From: Clostridia bacterium
GTDB taxonomy: Bacteria; Bacillota; Clostridia; UMGS1840; HGM11507
DNA length: 64,000 nt
Direction: 5' to 3'
NCBI GenBank assembly: GCA_017414505.1
Contig: JAFQLQ010000032.1
Location: 1 to 64,000, forward strand
Of the stretch, positions 34,802-45,000 are shown piece by piece. The notes under the pieces were generated by a model. The model was not told the DNA's origin. It saw only the letters and a program-made list of their open reading frames with translations, and did no database searches. A program made the position numbers and the translations under genes. The stretch's first letter is position 1, and the number at the start of each line of letters is the position of its first letter.

Positions 34802-34833
34802 AAATGTACCGTCGGTTTAGCGATGGTACATTT
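34802..34833 (+). terminator. terminator of the JAMM operon
   Basis: Stem AAATGTACC / GGTACATTT with a 14-nt loop, followed by TATAAG. The T-run is weak. Confidence 0.5.
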
Positions 34834-34954
34834 TATAAGACAAGACAATATTAATTTCATAAATCTGATGATAAATCAAAAAATCTGATTATTTACTATG
34901 TTTAAATGTATTGATATAATAAACACAAAACATACATTTAAAGGAGTTTTGAAA

Positions 34955-36379
34955 ATGACAGATAAATTCAACCCGAACTATTATTCAAATTTAGAAGACG
35001 ACAGCGCAATGATTCAGGCGGCGGTAGATGCCGCGGCAGAATACGGAGAAGCTGTTACAATTCCCCGTTTTAACGAAAGAACGGGAGAACCCATATGGAT
35101 AATTGAAAGAGCAATAAGGCTTCACAGCGGAAGCATAATATATCTTAACAACTGCCATTTAAGACAGGCAGATAATGTTATTGAAAACATTTTTAAAAAT
35201 TCCAATAACGGCACTCCTGAAGGATTCACGAGAGAGGGGCGTCAGAGCAATATTATAATTCAGGGATTTGGAAACTGTCTGCTTGACGGCGGAAATCACA
35301 ACGGAATGACCGAAGTAAACTGCGAGGAATACGGTCATCCCAGTGCTTATGAAAACTGTATGTTCAATTTCCTTAATGTTGAACAGGTTAAAGTAAGAAA
35401 TATAAGAATTACACATCAGCGTTACTGGTCTTTTGTTTTCCATTATTCATCCCACGTTCAGATTTCGGAAATTAATTATTACGCCCCTTATCACTGGCGT
35501 AACCAGGATGGCGTGGATATCAGAAGCGGATGTTCACACTTCCTTATTGAAAACATCACAGGTGTTCTCGGCGATGATGTTGTTGCTCTTACAAATCTGA
35601 AAAATCAGTTTGAGGACCCGATGAAGGATTGTCATTATGATGATTCTATTCACAATGTTGTAATCCGCAATTTGCGTTGTACCACAAAATATTCTTTTGT
35701 GCGTATTCTGAACCACGGCGGGCGTAAAATTTACAATGTTCTTGCACAGGATTTAATGTTTGATTGCGAAAGCGATCCGAAGGATCCGCGTCCCGGAAAA
35801 TATGTTGAAGCAGGAAAATACGAACCCATTCATCCTGAAATTTATCAGTTTACGCAGGACTACGGAATTCGTATCGGTACCTATAATTACAATCTCGGTG
35901 AATCTTTTGCCCAGTATGGCGATACATATAATATCACTATCCGCAATCTTACCTGCAGAGGTAAAGTGGGTGTTTGTATGTCCTGCACAGCAAAGGATGT
36001 TTTGATTGATAATGTGCGGATGTACGGTCACGGAGCAACGGGAATTTATGTGGCTCAGGGCCCCATGAGAAATATCCAGGTTCGTGATGTTTACTGCTCA
36101 GGTCATCCCGATGATGATTTTGATGACCGCTTATATGAATGCGAAAAAGACGGCCGTGAGCTTGACTTTGCAACTCTTCCCGACCGTCAGGTTTGCGCGG
36201 TTTATTTCAAAAACAGCGATGTAAGGGATATGTATATCCGTGATTTACACGTTGGAGATGCCTACACTTCTGTATTCGGCGGATTCGGTGATGTTGAGGT
36301 TGATGTAACGGGACTCCGGAAAGAACTTGACGAAACACCTTTAAATACAGGCGTAGGAATAAAAGTAAATGAGAAATAA
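34955..36379 (+). CDS. glycoside hydrolase family 28-like (polygalacturonase fold)
   Basis: 474 residues of right-handed beta-helix with the GH28 residues: NQDGVDI (NTD motif, with Gln for Thr), GDDVVAL (Asp-Asp pair), LNHGGRKI (G/H-G-G and the basic RIK-like triad). No signal peptide, so intracellular, probably acting on imported oligogalacturonide or a related uronic acid chain. The ATG at 34955 with AAGGAG eight bases before it is chosen over an upstream ATG. First gene of a uronate/glycan group that includes PL8 and KduI. Confidence 0.8.
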   Translation: MTDKFNPNYYSNLEDDSAMIQAAVDAAAEYGEAVTIPRFNERTGEPIWIIERAIRLHSGSIIYLNNCHLRQADNVIENIFKNSNNGTPEGFTREGRQSNIIIQGFGNCLLDGGNHNGMTEVNCEEYGHPSAYENCMFNFLNVEQVKVRNIRITHQRYWSFVFHYSSHVQISEINYYAPYHWRNQDGVDIRSGCSHFLIENITGVLGDDVVALTNLKNQFEDPMKDCHYDDSIHNVVIRNLRCTTKYSFVRILNHGGRKIYNVLAQDLMFDCESDPKDPRPGKYVEAGKYEPIHPEIYQFTQDYGIRIGTYNYNLGESFAQYGDTYNITIRNLTCRGKVGVCMSCTAKDVLIDNVRMYGHGATGIYVAQGPMRNIQVRDVYCSGHPDDDFDDRLYECEKDGRELDFATLPDRQVCAVYFKNSDVRDMYIRDLHVGDAYTSVFGGFGDVEVDVTGLRKELDETPLNTGVGIKVNEK

Positions 36380-36388
36380 ATTATAAAA

Positions 36389-36616
36389 ATGTTAAGGGGA
36401 TTAGGAGTATTTCGGATAACTACTGTCAGACTATGCTCAACAGCTCCCCCGAGAAGGGGCGCCTTGCGCACGGCTATGTCGCTGGGTACAGCATCTTCAA
36501 CAATGCTTATCTGTTCCTGCGGATTTTTAATTCCCATATTTTTCGGAGCAATTGCTTATAATGAAGAAATCTCGGTTATTCAGATAATTGCAATTTTGTT
36601 CATTGGATTGTTTTAA
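36389..36616 (+). pseudogene. remnant of a DMT/EamA-type transporter with inserted GC-rich repeat
   Basis: The last 35 codons read GFLIPIFFGAIAYNEEIS and VIQIIAILFIGLF, which look like the C-terminal helices of a drug/metabolite transporter. The preceding 40 codons cover a GC-rich stretch (about 36430-36495, with CTCCCCCGAGAAGGGGCGCC) unlike any protein and like an intergenic repeat. There is no RBS at the ATG. I read it as a decayed gene end joined to a repeat. Nothing else of note lies between the GH28 gene and the promoter at 36650. Confidence 0.4.
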
Positions 36617-36649
36617 GCGACAACTTTTATAAAATGTGGCATATTGTTA

Positions 36650-36678
36650 TTGCTTTTTTAAAGATAATCGTATATAAT
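36650..36678 (+). promoter_or_regulatory. promoter of the sialidase-fold gene
   Basis: -35 TTGCTT, 17 bp, -10 TATAAT, 34 bp before the start. Confidence 0.55.
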
Positions 36679-36711
36679 GTTACTAAAATATTGCAAAGAG
36701 GAGTGCATTAT

Positions 36712-37878
36712 ATGAACACATTCGGGAAAATTATTATGAATCCTTCGGAAGAATATTCTGAAAAAAAAAGAAAGTGGCAGGGGGTACCCTCCATAGAAAA
36801 AACCGGGAAAAGATTATGGGCAACATGGTTCTCAGGCGGAAAAATGGAGCCTTCAATGAAAAACTATGCAATAGTTGCATATAGTGATGATGACGGAAAA
36901 ACTTGGACAGAGCCTGCATTTGTTATAGATGGAAAAAAAGAATATAAATACAGAATTATGGATCCCGAACTTTGTCTTGATAATAGGGGAAGATTGTGGC
37001 TTTACTGGTGCAAGGATATATATTCAGAAGAAGCAAAGGAAACTGATTACACATCAGAAGGGCGTGACATTACAGAGTTTTATTTCGTTCACCTTGAACA
37101 ATGGGGAATGTATTGCGAAAATCCCGAAGCAGATGAACCGGTATGGTCTGAACCGCAGTTTATGTGTAAAGGATTTGCAAAAAATAAAATGGAAATTCTT
37201 GATAACGGCAGATGGTTATTTTCTTTGTATGATTCCAAAGGAGACGATACTTTCTGTATTAATTTTGCTGTTTCTGATGATGAAGGAAAAACTTTTTCAG
37301 AAACAGAAAAAATCGTAAAAGCAGAGAAAGGTTTTTGCGAGCCCATGACAGTTAAGCTAAATGACGGAACATTATGGTGCTTGATAAGAACATATACAGG
37401 ATATCTTTATGAATCTTTTTCAAAAGACAACGGCAAAAGTTGGACAACTCCTGAAAAATCGGATATTCCCAATCCATCCACAAGATTTTACATCGGCAGA
37501 TTAAAAAGCGGTGAGCTTATGCTTATAAATACTCCGTCTGATAAATTCTTCGACCGTAACAAACTGGTTGTTTCGCTTTCTGAAGATGAGGGCAAAACCT
37601 GGAAATACGATTTTCTTATAGATGACAGACAGCTTGTTTCCTATCCTGATGCTGCGCTTGATGATGACGGAAATGTTTATATTATTTATGACTGTCAGCG
37701 AGATAACCGTTATATGATTGATGAAAATGATCCTATGAAATCAAATTCTGCAAAGGAAATTCTGTATGCAAAAATAACTGTTGAGGATATAAAAGCAGGT
37801 AAGCTTGTCAGTCCTGACAGCAGATTAAAACAGATTATAAGCAAAGTTAACTATTCAAGCAGAGAACTGGATAAATAA
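36712..37878 (+). CDS. sialidase-fold (BNR/Asp-box) glycosidase-like protein
   Basis: 388 residues forming a six-bladed propeller. Four Asp boxes are visible: SDDDGKTW, SDDEGKTF, SKDNGKSW and SEDEGKTW. Other blocks typical of the exo-sialidase-like superfamily are CEPMTVKLNDGTLWCLIRT and SYPDAALDDDGNVYIIYD. No signal peptide, so cytoplasmic. True sialidases carry an Arg triad that I cannot confirm here; several non-sialidase families share this fold. Start at 36712 (RBS AAGAGGAG). Confidence 0.75.
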   Translation: MNTFGKIIMNPSEEYSEKKRKWQGVPSIEKTGKRLWATWFSGGKMEPSMKNYAIVAYSDDDGKTWTEPAFVIDGKKEYKYRIMDPELCLDNRGRLWLYWCKDIYSEEAKETDYTSEGRDITEFYFVHLEQWGMYCENPEADEPVWSEPQFMCKGFAKNKMEILDNGRWLFSLYDSKGDDTFCINFAVSDDEGKTFSETEKIVKAEKGFCEPMTVKLNDGTLWCLIRTYTGYLYESFSKDNGKSWTTPEKSDIPNPSTRFYIGRLKSGELMLINTPSDKFFDRNKLVVSLSEDEGKTWKYDFLIDDRQLVSYPDAALDDDGNVYIIYDCQRDNRYMIDENDPMKSNSAKEILYAKITVEDIKAGKLVSPDSRLKQIISKVNYSSRELDK

Positions 37879-37883
37879 AAAAT

Positions 37884-37906
37884 TCGCCCGAAGAGGGCGA
37901 TTTTTT
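37884..37906. terminator. bidirectional terminator
   Basis: TCGCCC / GGGCGA hairpin with A-run on the left and TTTTTT on the right, between the convergent sialidase-fold and PL8 genes. Confidence 0.85.
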
Positions 37907-40010
37907 ATAGCTTAATTTCTACCGAACTGCCTTTCATAATCATTTTTTCGGGAATTTTTGCGGTATAAGATTTTCCGTTTAATTCTACCGAAATTGAATC
38001 TATACTGCGGTCAGGAGTGGAAATATGCATTATTTTTGAATTGCAGTTTACAATCATAAAGCAGGGTTTATCAACGGTAATATTGCATTTTTCGCTCACA
38101 AGGGAAGTGCTGTCATAAAATACTGCCATAACTTTATCTTTATAGTAAATTGCCTGACATTTTTCGTTGTTGGAAAGAATTTCGGCTTTAATATTTATAA
38201 AAGCTGATTCTGCTTTATCCGCTTCAATTCCGGGAAGAACTGCGTAGGCGTAGGAACTGTGATTTTTATTTTGCGGGCGGATAAGTGTGAAAGTGCGGTT
38301 ATATACAGGCTCCTGCGGAGCTGTGGGCGTGATGAAAATACGGTTATAATTACCTTTTACATCACCGGCCTTTAATTTTAGGGGTGCTTCGTCAATATTT
38401 ACGTAAACCTTGTTATCGTGCCATATATATTTTGCATTTATATCCTGCCAGTTTCCGGTATCAGCGATTTTTTTACCGTCAGCATATATTTCGCTTCTTA
38501 AAATGGACTGCTCAAAGGTTGTATTAAAATCATCCTCCGCATCGGTGTATAAATCACAGCCCAAATGGAAAATGCCTTCATCCATAAAGAAGTAAGCTTT
38601 TTTTCCTCCAAAGAAAGCCGAGGAAGGCTTTTCGGGGATTGCATCTTCAGGAACGGGAAGAACTCTGCCGTCGGCATCGGGCATGGGAATACCTGTATGA
38701 ACATAGCTTTTTTTCATATCTGCCGCGCACAGACCATACATTCCGTCGGAAACATTTCCTGCAAATTCTGTATCGTGAAGTGCTCCTTCTTCAAGGGTAA
38801 GTTCAATATGAGGTGTGGTTGTTCCGGGAATTAAGCCCCAGTCCCATACGGGAAAGATTTTTTCGTATTCTTTGCCGTCGCACATATATACACAACTGCC
38901 GTAAGCACCAAAACCGCCAAGATTATCCTGACCGATTACAAGTTTTTTACGGCATAAGTCGCCGCCGTGAACCTCTTTGTCGGCAAGTCTTGCGGAAGCA
39001 TAAAAGTTATTTCTGTGGTGAGTCATAAATTTTATCTGCCAATACTGTGCGTTGCACTCTTCGTAAGGGGTATTTCTTTTTCCGAGAATAAAGTCCTTTG
39101 CGGATTCAAGCTTTTCAATTGTGTTTTTATCAGTATGTATTTTTTTAAGAAGCTCAATGGAATCCAGATATATTCCCATATTCTGATAATATTTACCCTG
39201 CTGTGAGGAATCGGTAAAACACATTACTCTCGCTCTGCCCAGAGGATTGTAATCCATTGCATCAAATCTGCCCATTTTCACTGTGCCTTTTAAAAATAAA
39301 TCGGTCAGAATCTGAAGCTTTTCATCCTGAAAAGCAAAGTCTGTTTTTCCAAGAATATACAGCCATGAAACAGCAGCGTTGAAAAACATACAGCCATAAC
39401 TGTGATTATAAAGCAAAACATCGTGCTGTGCAAAGCTTCCGTCAAAATATATTCCTTCTTCGCCCACATCGGAAATAAATATGGTGTTTTCCATATAATT
39501 TCTGCCTTTTATAATTATATCGCTGTTGTTGGCAAGTATTCCGTGCATAGCAGCATTTCTTCCGAATAGAAGCAGATTCATTCCTGTCCACAATTTGTCG
39601 CTTTTCATTGCATCGTTAAGGTCAGTAAGCAGACGCGAAATCATTTTTTCTTTAATATCTTTTGGAAGTATATCCTCGCACGTCAATGCAATAAGCCCCA
39701 TTCTCCAGGGAATTTCAAGGTCTTCGTAAAACCAGTTGGGGTTGTGGAAATCGTGTTTGAACCAGAATTCCATTCCTTTTACAATAAGCTCGTCGAGCTC
39801 TTTTCTTTCCTTTCTTGCAAATGCAAAAGCGGAAAGTCTGCCAAGATGAAAGCTTGCAGGCCAGTTGGCACGATAGTTTACTGTATAATCAAGGTCAGAA
39901 AAGCATCCGTCCTCGGTGTAGGTTTCTAAAAAAGTGTCAATTTCATTGTCTTTACAGGTGCAAAACAGTTCAATAATTCGCTTTTTTAATATCTGAATGT
40001 CTGTATGCAT
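37905..40010 (-). CDS. polysaccharide lyase family 8
   Basis: 701 residues: alpha-toroid N-terminal domain with NWFYEDLEIPWRMGLIALT, TGMNLLLFGRNAAMHG, and DGSFAQHDVLLYNHSYG (catalytic His and Tyr); then the beta-sandwich super-domain. This is the PL8 layout (hyaluronate, chondroitin AC, xanthan lyase). Arg in the active-site block MDYNPLGRARV also fits. Unlike most PL8 enzymes there is no signal peptide, so it would act inside the cell on imported oligomers. ATG at 40010 preceded by GGGGGA; upstream in-frame start codons lack a site. Divergent from kduI. Confidence 0.85.
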   Translation of the reverse strand: MHTDIQILKKRIIELFCTCKDNEIDTFLETYTEDGCFSDLDYTVNYRANWPASFHLGRLSAFAFARKERKELDELIVKGMEFWFKHDFHNPNWFYEDLEIPWRMGLIALTCEDILPKDIKEKMISRLLTDLNDAMKSDKLWTGMNLLLFGRNAAMHGILANNSDIIIKGRNYMENTIFISDVGEEGIYFDGSFAQHDVLLYNHSYGCMFFNAAVSWLYILGKTDFAFQDEKLQILTDLFLKGTVKMGRFDAMDYNPLGRARVMCFTDSSQQGKYYQNMGIYLDSIELLKKIHTDKNTIEKLESAKDFILGKRNTPYEECNAQYWQIKFMTHHRNNFYASARLADKEVHGGDLCRKKLVIGQDNLGGFGAYGSCVYMCDGKEYEKIFPVWDWGLIPGTTTPHIELTLEEGALHDTEFAGNVSDGMYGLCAADMKKSYVHTGIPMPDADGRVLPVPEDAIPEKPSSAFFGGKKAYFFMDEGIFHLGCDLYTDAEDDFNTTFEQSILRSEIYADGKKIADTGNWQDINAKYIWHDNKVYVNIDEAPLKLKAGDVKGNYNRIFITPTAPQEPVYNRTFTLIRPQNKNHSSYAYAVLPGIEADKAESAFINIKAEILSNNEKCQAIYYKDKVMAVFYDSTSLVSEKCNITVDKPCFMIVNCNSKIMHISTPDRSIDSISVELNGKSYTAKIPEKMIMKGSSVEIKL

Positions 40011-40164
40011 TTTAAAATCCCCCAGTTTATTTTTAAATTCTATATTAAGTTTAGCACCGGCCGTTTTTTTAGTCAATTAACAAAAATAAACTTTTGTGGA
40101 CAAAATTTAACTGTTTTGTACCTATCGTTCAAAAATTATTAATAAAATTTATCCATTGTAACGC

Positions 40165-40193
40165 TTGATTATATTTTTTATTTGTGTTACAAT
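40165..40193 (+). promoter_or_regulatory. promoter of the kduI operon
   Basis: -35 TTGATT, 17-bp spacer, -10 TACAAT, 44 bp before kduI. Confidence 0.65.
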
Positions 40194-40236
40194 TATGATG
40201 TTTAACTATATATTTTTAAAAAGGAGATTGAAAATT

Positions 40237-41073
40237 ATGGAAATGGATATAAGATATGCAAGCCATCAGGACGATGCGAAGCATTATACTACCGAGGAGT
40301 TAAGAGAAAAATTCCTTATCGAAAAAGTTTTTGTTCCCGATGAAATTGCTTTAACCTACAGCCATTACGACAGAATTATTGCAGGCGGTGTTATGCCTGT
40401 TAACAAAGAGCTTAAACTGGAGGGTGCAAAAGAACTTGCTTCCGATTATTTCTTACAGAGACGTGAGCTTGGTGTAATCAATATCGGTGGTGACGGTGTT
40501 ATCAGCGTTGACGGCAAGGATTATAACCTTGTTTCAAGAGACGGCCTTTACGTGGGTATGGGTGCAAAGGATGTTGTTTTCAAAGCAGTTGATCCAAAAA
40601 ATCCTCCCAAATTCTACATTAATTCCGCTCCTGCACATACAACTTATCCTACTGTTCATATTGAAATTAAGAACGCAAGAAAAGTTCCCTGCGGTACTTT
40701 GGAGGAAGCTAACAAGAGAGTTATCAATCAGTACATACATCCCGAAGTTTTACAGAGCTGTCAGCTTTGCATGGGATTAACAGAGCTTGAACCCGGCAGT
40801 GTCTGGAATACAATGCCCTGCCATACTCACGCAAGAAGAATGGAAGTTTATCTGTATTTCAATGTTCAGGACGATGCTCTTGTTTGGCACTTAATGGGTG
40901 AACCCAACGAAACAAGACATATTGTTATGAGAAATGAGCAGGCTGTTATCAGTCCTTCCTGGTCAATTCACAGCGGTGCAGGAACCAAAAATTATACCTT
41001 TATCTGGGGTATGGTTGGCGAAAATCAGGAATTTACCGATATGGACCACTGCGCAATGTCAGATTTATATTAA
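40237..41073 (+). CDS. kduI: 5-dehydro-4-deoxy-D-glucuronate isomerase
   Basis: Converts 5-keto-4-deoxyuronate, the product of unsaturated uronide breakdown, to 2,5-diketo-3-deoxygluconate. 278 residues of KduI type with Zn ligands in [15 protein letters not shown] (two His and Glu) and WSIHSGAGT (third His). Other blocks: [17 protein letters not shown] and [14 protein letters not shown]. It fits with the PL8 lyase on the other strand. The next enzymes (KduD, kinase, KDPG aldolase) are not in the window. ATG at 40237, RBS AAAGGAG. Confidence 0.95.
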   Translation: MEMDIRYASHQDDAKHYTTEELREKFLIEKVFVPDEIALTYSHYDRIIAGGVMPVNKELKLEGAKELASDYFLQRRELGVINIGGDGVISVDGKDYNLVSRDGLYVGMGAKDVVFKAVDPKNPPKFYINSAPAHTTYPTVHIEIKNARKVPCGTLEEANKRVINQYIHPEVLQSCQLCMGLTELEPGSVWNTMPCHTHARRMEVYLYFNVQDDALVWHLMGEPNETRHIVMRNEQAVISPSWSIHSGAGTKNYTFIWGMVGENQEFTDMDHCAMSDLY

Positions 41074-41091
41074 TTTTAAGGTGGTTAAGTT

Positions 41092-41952
41092 ATGGGACTT
41101 TTTAACGGTTATTTAAAACCGGGGCCGGGTATCAGAAAAGATGCTCCCCCGAAACCACCGTTGGTTGCTTTTTTTGAAACGGTGGGAAGAAAATATTCGG
41201 AACTTTTCCGTCTTAATTTAATGAATGCAGTTTTAAGCATACCGCTTATATTTATACTGTTTTCCATTTATGTTCAGAATTTTATGAATCCGGAAGCAAG
41301 TGCAGAGGCAAGAGTTATTACATACAGTTTCTATATGGTTTTTGCAATCGTAATATTTGTTATAGTAGGCTTTGCACCTGTTCAAACCGGTACTTCCTAT
41401 CTTTTAACACAGTATTCTATTGAAAACCCCACATTCTTTTTATACGACTTCTTTCAGAGTATTAAAAAGAATATAAAACAGGCTCTTGTAATTATGGTTG
41501 TGGATTTGGTTTTCGGCTATCTTATGCTGGTTAACTATAATTTTTATACTGCGGATCTTATGCCTGTTCCGGCGCTTAAATATCCTGTTGTTATTTTTGG
41601 AGTTATTTATGTTATGATGCATATGTATATGTATCCTTTGATGTTCACTTACGAAATAAAAACTGTTGATATTTTTAAAAAGAGCTTTTTACTGGCAATA
41701 CTTAATCTGCCTCAGAATTTAGGAATTTTACTGCTTGTGGCAATTATTCCATTTGCAGCTTTAATGTATCCGTCAATTATATCTTATTTAATTCTGTTCC
41801 TTGCAGCTGTTCCTTTTATGCAGCTTATGGTAAACTTTTATGTTAACAGAGTTATTAAAAAGTATATAAGACCTGAAGAAAGCGACGAACAAAAAGAAGA
41901 GGAAGAAGCGGTTGCTGTTATGAGCGACGAAATTCCGGAGAATAATTTATAA
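41092..41952 (+). CDS. DUF624 (YesL-like) membrane protein
   Basis: 286 residues with five to six hydrophobic segments. FNGYLKPGPGIRKDAPPK at the start and the core ...RKYSELFRLNLMNAVLSIP match the DUF624/YesL family, whose genes commonly sit with polysaccharide-use and ABC sugar transport genes in Firmicutes. It has an unusual acidic cytoplasmic tail (about 30 residues, EESDEQKEEEEAVAV). Role unknown, perhaps in transporter assembly. It follows kduI by 18 bp. Confidence 0.85.
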   Translation: MGLFNGYLKPGPGIRKDAPPKPPLVAFFETVGRKYSELFRLNLMNAVLSIPLIFILFSIYVQNFMNPEASAEARVITYSFYMVFAIVIFVIVGFAPVQTGTSYLLTQYSIENPTFFLYDFFQSIKKNIKQALVIMVVDLVFGYLMLVNYNFYTADLMPVPALKYPVVIFGVIYVMMHMYMYPLMFTYEIKTVDIFKKSFLLAILNLPQNLGILLLVAIIPFAALMYPSIISYLILFLAAVPFMQLMVNFYVNRVIKKYIRPEESDEQKEEEEAVAVMSDEIPENNL

Positions 41953-41955
41953 TTT

Positions 41956-41992
41956 AAAAAGTCAGGAGAATTTCAAATCTCCTGACTTTTTT
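41956..41992. terminator. terminator of the kduI operon
   Basis: A perfect 14-bp stem AAAAAGTCAGGAGA / TCTCCTGACTTTTT. A near-copy lies at 45613-45648 on the other side of the large surface protein gene. Confidence 0.85.
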
Positions 41993-42013
41993 GTTGTGTT
42001 AAATTAATAAATA

Positions 42014-45000
42014 TCATTTATTAATATTAATAGTTATTGTATTATCACTTGTAGACGGTTTTCCTGCTAAGCCGGTTGCTCCGGAAAGCAATTTCAGGCT
42101 GACTGAATCGGTGGTTGTGTCACCAAGAGTTATTTTAATGGAGGATTGGTTGTCGAGCAAAGTAATATTATTAATATTAACTTCCTGGTCGTCAATTCTG
42201 AGATAATTTTGGATTACTTCAGGTAAAACAGGTTCTGTAAAGTTAACAATAATATTACCGTCGCTGTCAGCTGATGCTGTTGAAATTGCGATTTTTGCAT
42301 TTGACGGCAATGAATATACGCTTATATCATCAAACAGTCCTGAAACTGTTCCTTCCGCAAGTGCCCATGTTCCAAAATAAATAGTGTCGCATTTTGCATT
42401 TGGAGCATTGTTTTCCGGGTAAACGCCTTCGTACTCAGTTCCATCAACATAATATGTCCAAGATACAGCATTGCCGTTTTCAATGTTTATAATTCCTGTA
42501 AATTTGTGCCATTTATCAGGTGCCATTTTATCAGCCGTTATGTCGTTGTCGTTAGTATCTGTTGTGTTTTTGTTAAAACGACCTGTTATTATATCTTTAT
42601 TCTCTGTATCTTTAACATGTGCCAAGCTGAACAATGCAAATCTGTCTGTTGCGGTATTTTGCTCTCCTTTAACTGAAAGTCCAACCTCACACGGATATGA
42701 CCAGCAATCTGTTCCCTTTGATGCTAAACGTGCACTGATAACCAATTTACTGTTACCGTTATGCATAGTTCCTAAGCTTGATGTGGAATACTGAGCAATT
42801 CTGTCGAATGCTGGTACTGAGGCATTGGGATTGGCCTCTGAAGGTTCTGCGGCTGTAGTAGTGATTTGTAATGCAGGATTGTTGCTATCATTATTAATAC
42901 TGTAACATCCTTGAGATTCTGTTATTGGAGAATTATATCTGTACCATTTTGTATTGGCAAAATTGAAATTTGCAAAATCATCATAAGCAATAATGTTTAT
43001 AGCCGGCGTTATTACTGAGATATTAATTGTTGTAGGCTTACAGTAGAAATAATCAGTAATTGTAACTGTTGCTTCACCGGAACCTGTGAATTCAATAGTA
43101 CCCTGTGTCCAGTCCGTTTCATTTGCTGTATAAACAGCACCTGCATAGCTGTCGTCAGAAGCAGGGGAAACAAATACTTGAACATTATCAGTATCTATTG
43201 CAACTTTTTCGTCAAGATTTTCAACAGCTTTGAATAAATCACCTACTTTTATGGGTGTTTCTGTGCTATGTGTATATTGAGCATCGGCAACTACTTCAAA
43301 TTTTGTTACAGAGTCTGCAATAGTTCGGTCAAGAATTGTAACACCGGTAAATTCTCCGAGAGGAATGTGCTTAACACCCCAGCCGTAACCTGTAAATAAC
43401 TGATTGAACGGCAGATGATAATGCTGTTTATCTTCTTTAAGAACCTCCTCGCCATCAACTGTTTCTGTTCCGGCGTCTTCGTGGTTCCAGACTTCGCCGT
43501 CTTTGAAATGATAACAGGTTGCATTTTCGGTTGAAGCATCACCTGTTACAACAACATAATTAGCTCTGCCGGATGCAGGAACTGCAGTTGTTACTCCGTC
43601 GACGGTAATAGTCTTATTTACAACATCCACACTGTCAACTTTTTCCAGTCTGCTGAACTGATGGTCGTGTGTGTAAGATGCAAGAGAGTTGTCAACCAAT
43701 TCACAGTACCAGTAGTCGTTCCATTCTCCAAAGTGAACGGTACAATTTGTTGCAAGGTATTTACTTGTTTCGGGAACTGTGTAACCATTTTCATCTTCTG
43801 TCATTGTTTTGTTTGTTCCGATTAACATTCCGGCATAACGATACCAGTAATACTGATAATTTCCGCAAACATCATTAAATACGTCAATCTGTGCCGCAAC
43901 GTGGCAGTTTGTCATATGAGCAGAACCTGCTCCGCGGAACATACCAACAAGTCCTCCGCAGGCAACATCCCAGCTGCCCCAAAGAGCTGTAATTTTGTTT
44001 GTATTATCAATTGTTATATTTTCAAATGTAAGCTTATAATCCTCGGGATCTCCGTCGTTACCGCCAATACCTACAATACCGCCGTTTCCTGTGTTATAAA
44101 CACGTGGATTACAATTTGTTATAGCAATATTTTCAAAGGTTGAATTTGATGAATAAGCTGTAACACAACCGGTAGGAGTAAATTCACCGTCTGAGGAGAA
44201 ATTATCAATTGTAAGGTTTTTAACTGTACCGTTAAGTACATATCCGAAAAGTCCCATACCGTCTTTATAGTAGCCGTCGCCATAATCACCTTCAATAGCC
44301 CATGTGTTCTGATAGAAGTTAGCTATGGTATGACCTGCACCGTCAAATATTCCTTCAAAAGAATATACAGTACTATATGGATCATTTTGGTTTCCATTGT
44401 AGTAGTAACCGATGGGATAGAAGTTGATATAATTTTCGGTACCGTCATAACCCAGGTTAATGTCAGCATTCAGCTTTACGGTTTTATCTTTAAATTCATC
44501 CTGATCTATATATTCTGCCATTCCTCCTACTATTTTACCAAATCCTGCCAGCTGGTCGGCATTTGCAATTGTAAAACTGTTTAAGCTGCTGTCATACCAT
44601 TCATAGTTAACATCGCCGTTCCATGCATTTTCTGTATCGGAAAGCACAGCGATTTCGCTGAATGTTGCCATTGCTAAAACAACAGTTCCGTCGAGAGGAT
44701 TGTATGTAAACTGATTGTGTTTTGTCAATTCTTCAACTGTTGCTACTTCCTCCATTTTCACTGTTTCGCCGTTTTCAACGTGGTACAATGAAATGTTACC
44801 TTTGTTAAGACCTTTTTCTGCAACTTCAGGTAATGTGATGATAATGGGTGTTGTGTTGTTTTCAGAAACACCGTCTATGTGAACATCAAGAGAAATAAGC
44901 GCTTCGTTTTCGCCTGCTTCAACATCACTTCCTGAGCTTTCAAGATCTGTAATAGTCAGCTTGAGCTCGGATACTTCGCAGTCAAGCAAAACACCGTTTG

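Noticed and set aside
36262-36537. 91-codon minus-strand open frame
   Set aside because: It overlaps the GH28 3' end and the GC-rich repeat, has no RBS and no known motif.
36634-36711. Earlier start for the sialidase-fold gene
   Set aside because: The extra 26 codons cover the promoter; AAGAGGAG and the conserved start favour 36712.
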